In this document: positions 13,162 through 13,658 of the stretch, piece after piece
How the letters are laid out: the number at the start of each line of letters is the position of its first letter
Position numbering within the stretch: the first letter of the stretch is position 1
Assembly (NCBI GenBank): GCA_001789355.1
Contig: MFZI01000076.1
Location: 1-13,658, forward strand
DNA from: Candidatus Roizmanbacteria bacterium RIFCSPHIGHO2_01_FULL_39_8
GTDB lineage: Bacteria; Patescibacteriota; Microgenomatia; UBA1406; GWC2-37-13
Direction: 5' to 3'
DNA length: 13,658 nucleotides
The notes under the pieces: generated by a model
What the model saw: only the letters and a program-made list of their open reading frames with translations
What the model was told of the DNA's origin: nothing
The model's database searches: none
Position numbers and translations under genes: made by a program

Positions 13162-13371
13162 ATGATAAAGAAAATTAGAAAAGAAGTTAAAAGACAGTTA
13201 AAACTAGTCAGAAAATTCTCCGATCATATAGAAGCTGAACTTGCGAAGGAAATCCTAGAAGCCTACCATATCAATGCGTATATTTTTAAAACCTATTTTG
13301 ATCAAATGACTGCAGTATTTGTTAGTCCTTACGACTACAGCAGAGCACGTATATTGCTTGCCGTAAAATAG
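13162..13371 (+). CDS. Small DUF2007-like protein
   Basis: The 69-residue protein has a basic N-terminal helix (KKIRKEVKRQLK) followed by a compact alpha/beta core. The core reads LVRKFSDHIEAELAKEILEAYHINAYIFK, then AVFVSPYDYSRARILL. This matches the DUF2007 outline: a strand, then a helix with EAELAKxxLE, a short strand after the turn, then VxxxDxxxAxxxL. Such domains are thought to be signal-transducing or protein-binding modules, but their function is not established. There is no TM segment or signal peptide. It is divergent from the desaturase, and the upstream palindromes may serve it. No Shine-Dalgarno is seen. The MFS gene follows after 34 nt. Confidence 0.75.
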   Translation: MIKKIRKEVKRQLKLVRKFSDHIEAELAKEILEAYHINAYIFKTYFDQMTAVFVSPYDYSRARILLAVK

Positions 13372-13383
13372 AATAAAATCATA

Positions 13384-13389
13384 TATACT
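13384..13389 (+). promoter_or_regulatory. Possible -10 element TATACT before the MFS gene
   Basis: TATACT lies 16 nt before ATG 13406 in the 34-bp spacer. No -35 is seen at normal spacing. It could give a short-leader transcript for the transporter gene; read-through from the small upstream gene is the alternative. Confidence 0.3.
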
Positions 13390-13405
13390 GAATCTTTCCT
13401 AATGT

Positions 13406-13658
13406 ATGCATAAAAACAGAAACCTCCTGATTATTGCTTTGATAGCTCTTGTAAATGCCTTAGGATACGGAATTATAATTCCTATTTTGTACTCCTATTC
13501 TTTGAAATTTGGACTGAATGATTTCGAGAACGGTCTTCTTTTTTCGGTTTTTTCAATATTTCAATTTTTAGCCACACCAATTATCGGACGCCTTTCTGAT
13601 AAATATGGGAGAAAGCCGTTACTGCTTATATCTTTGATAGGTACGGCTACCTCCTTTT
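13406..13658 (+). CDS. N-terminus of a major facilitator superfamily (MFS) transporter, DHA1/TetA-like (3' end outside the window)
   Basis: The first 84 residues are present before the window ends. TM1 spans about 6-29 and contains NALGYGIIIPIL, like the first-helix motif of DHA1 drug:H+ antiporters but with Asn where an Asp is common. TM2 spans about 43-60. The MFS motif A loop GRLSDKYGRKPLL (61-73) is intact with its Asp and Arg/Lys residues. TM3 begins after it. These features indicate a proton-coupled transporter, most like TetA/MdfA-type multidrug or small-molecule exporters; the substrate cannot be told from this part. The start at ATG 13406 is chosen because the ATG at 13402 runs into a stop after three codons. 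Confidence 0.93.
   Translation, partial: MHKNRNLLIIALIALVNALGYGIIIPILYSYSLKFGLNDFENGLLFSVFSIFQFLATPIIGRLSDKYGRKPLLLISLIGTATSF

Noticed and set aside
1..13658. tRNA, rRNA, CRISPR array, insertion sequence, integrase or phage gene
   Set aside because: No cloverleaf-like conserved arms, spaced direct repeats, transposase motifs or terminal repeats flanking a gene were found by eye on either strand.

Overview
This is an AT-rich, tightly packed stretch of bacterial DNA. Almost everything is on the + strand, with short spacers, several 1-4 nt junctions and no mobile-element or phage genes. The gene content (small MacA/MacB-type exporter, a stand-alone nucleoside-deoxyribosyltransferase-like protein, a NUDT15-like NUDIX protein, a single-pass DUF5666-like protein) and the mixture of leaderless and Shine-Dalgarno starts suggest a Candidate Phyla Radiation (Patescibacteria) genome, perhaps Microgenomates-like. 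No ribosomal or other marker gene is present, so this assignment is inference.

Layout. 1-1625: the 3' end of an unknown gene, then a two-TM protein with a degenerate receiver-like C-terminus. 1669-3454: an OmpR-type response regulator and its histidine kinase, separated by a 136-bp spacer with a hairpin. 3455-3655: a spacer largely filled by a long imperfect inverted repeat. 3656-6878: a MacA-like adaptor, a MacB-type ATPase and a MacB/FtsX permease, with gaps of 16 and 0 bp. 6932-7375: a small single-pass protein with a DUF5666-like exported domain. 7460-9270: a membrane-anchored type-1 copper cupredoxin overlapping by 4 nt a ferric-reductase/NOX-like membrane flavocytochrome with four haem-ligand histidines. 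9370-11968: a five-gene operon with its own extended -10 promoter: CutA-like protein, nucleoside deoxyribosyltransferase-like protein, NUDIX hydrolase, a protein I do not recognise, and an endonuclease/exonuclease/phosphatase-family enzyme. 12022-13065 (minus): a three-His-box membrane fatty acid desaturase, convergent with the operon across a possible terminator. 13162-13371: a small DUF2007-like protein divergent from the desaturase. 13406-end: the N-terminus of an MFS transporter.

How the genes may work together. The first half reads as an envelope module: a two-component system next to an ABC exporter of the MacAB class, followed by proteins whose working domains lie outside the membrane (DUF5666-like, cupredoxin), and a transmembrane reductase that could pass electrons from NAD(P)H through FAD and two haems to the cupredoxin or to a metal ion. 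The second half is a translationally coupled set of small enzymes with a nucleotide theme, whose shared purpose is not known. The best candidates for something undescribed are the cupredoxin-flavocytochrome pair beside the exporter, the five-gene operon with its unknown protein, and the long intergenic inverted repeat.
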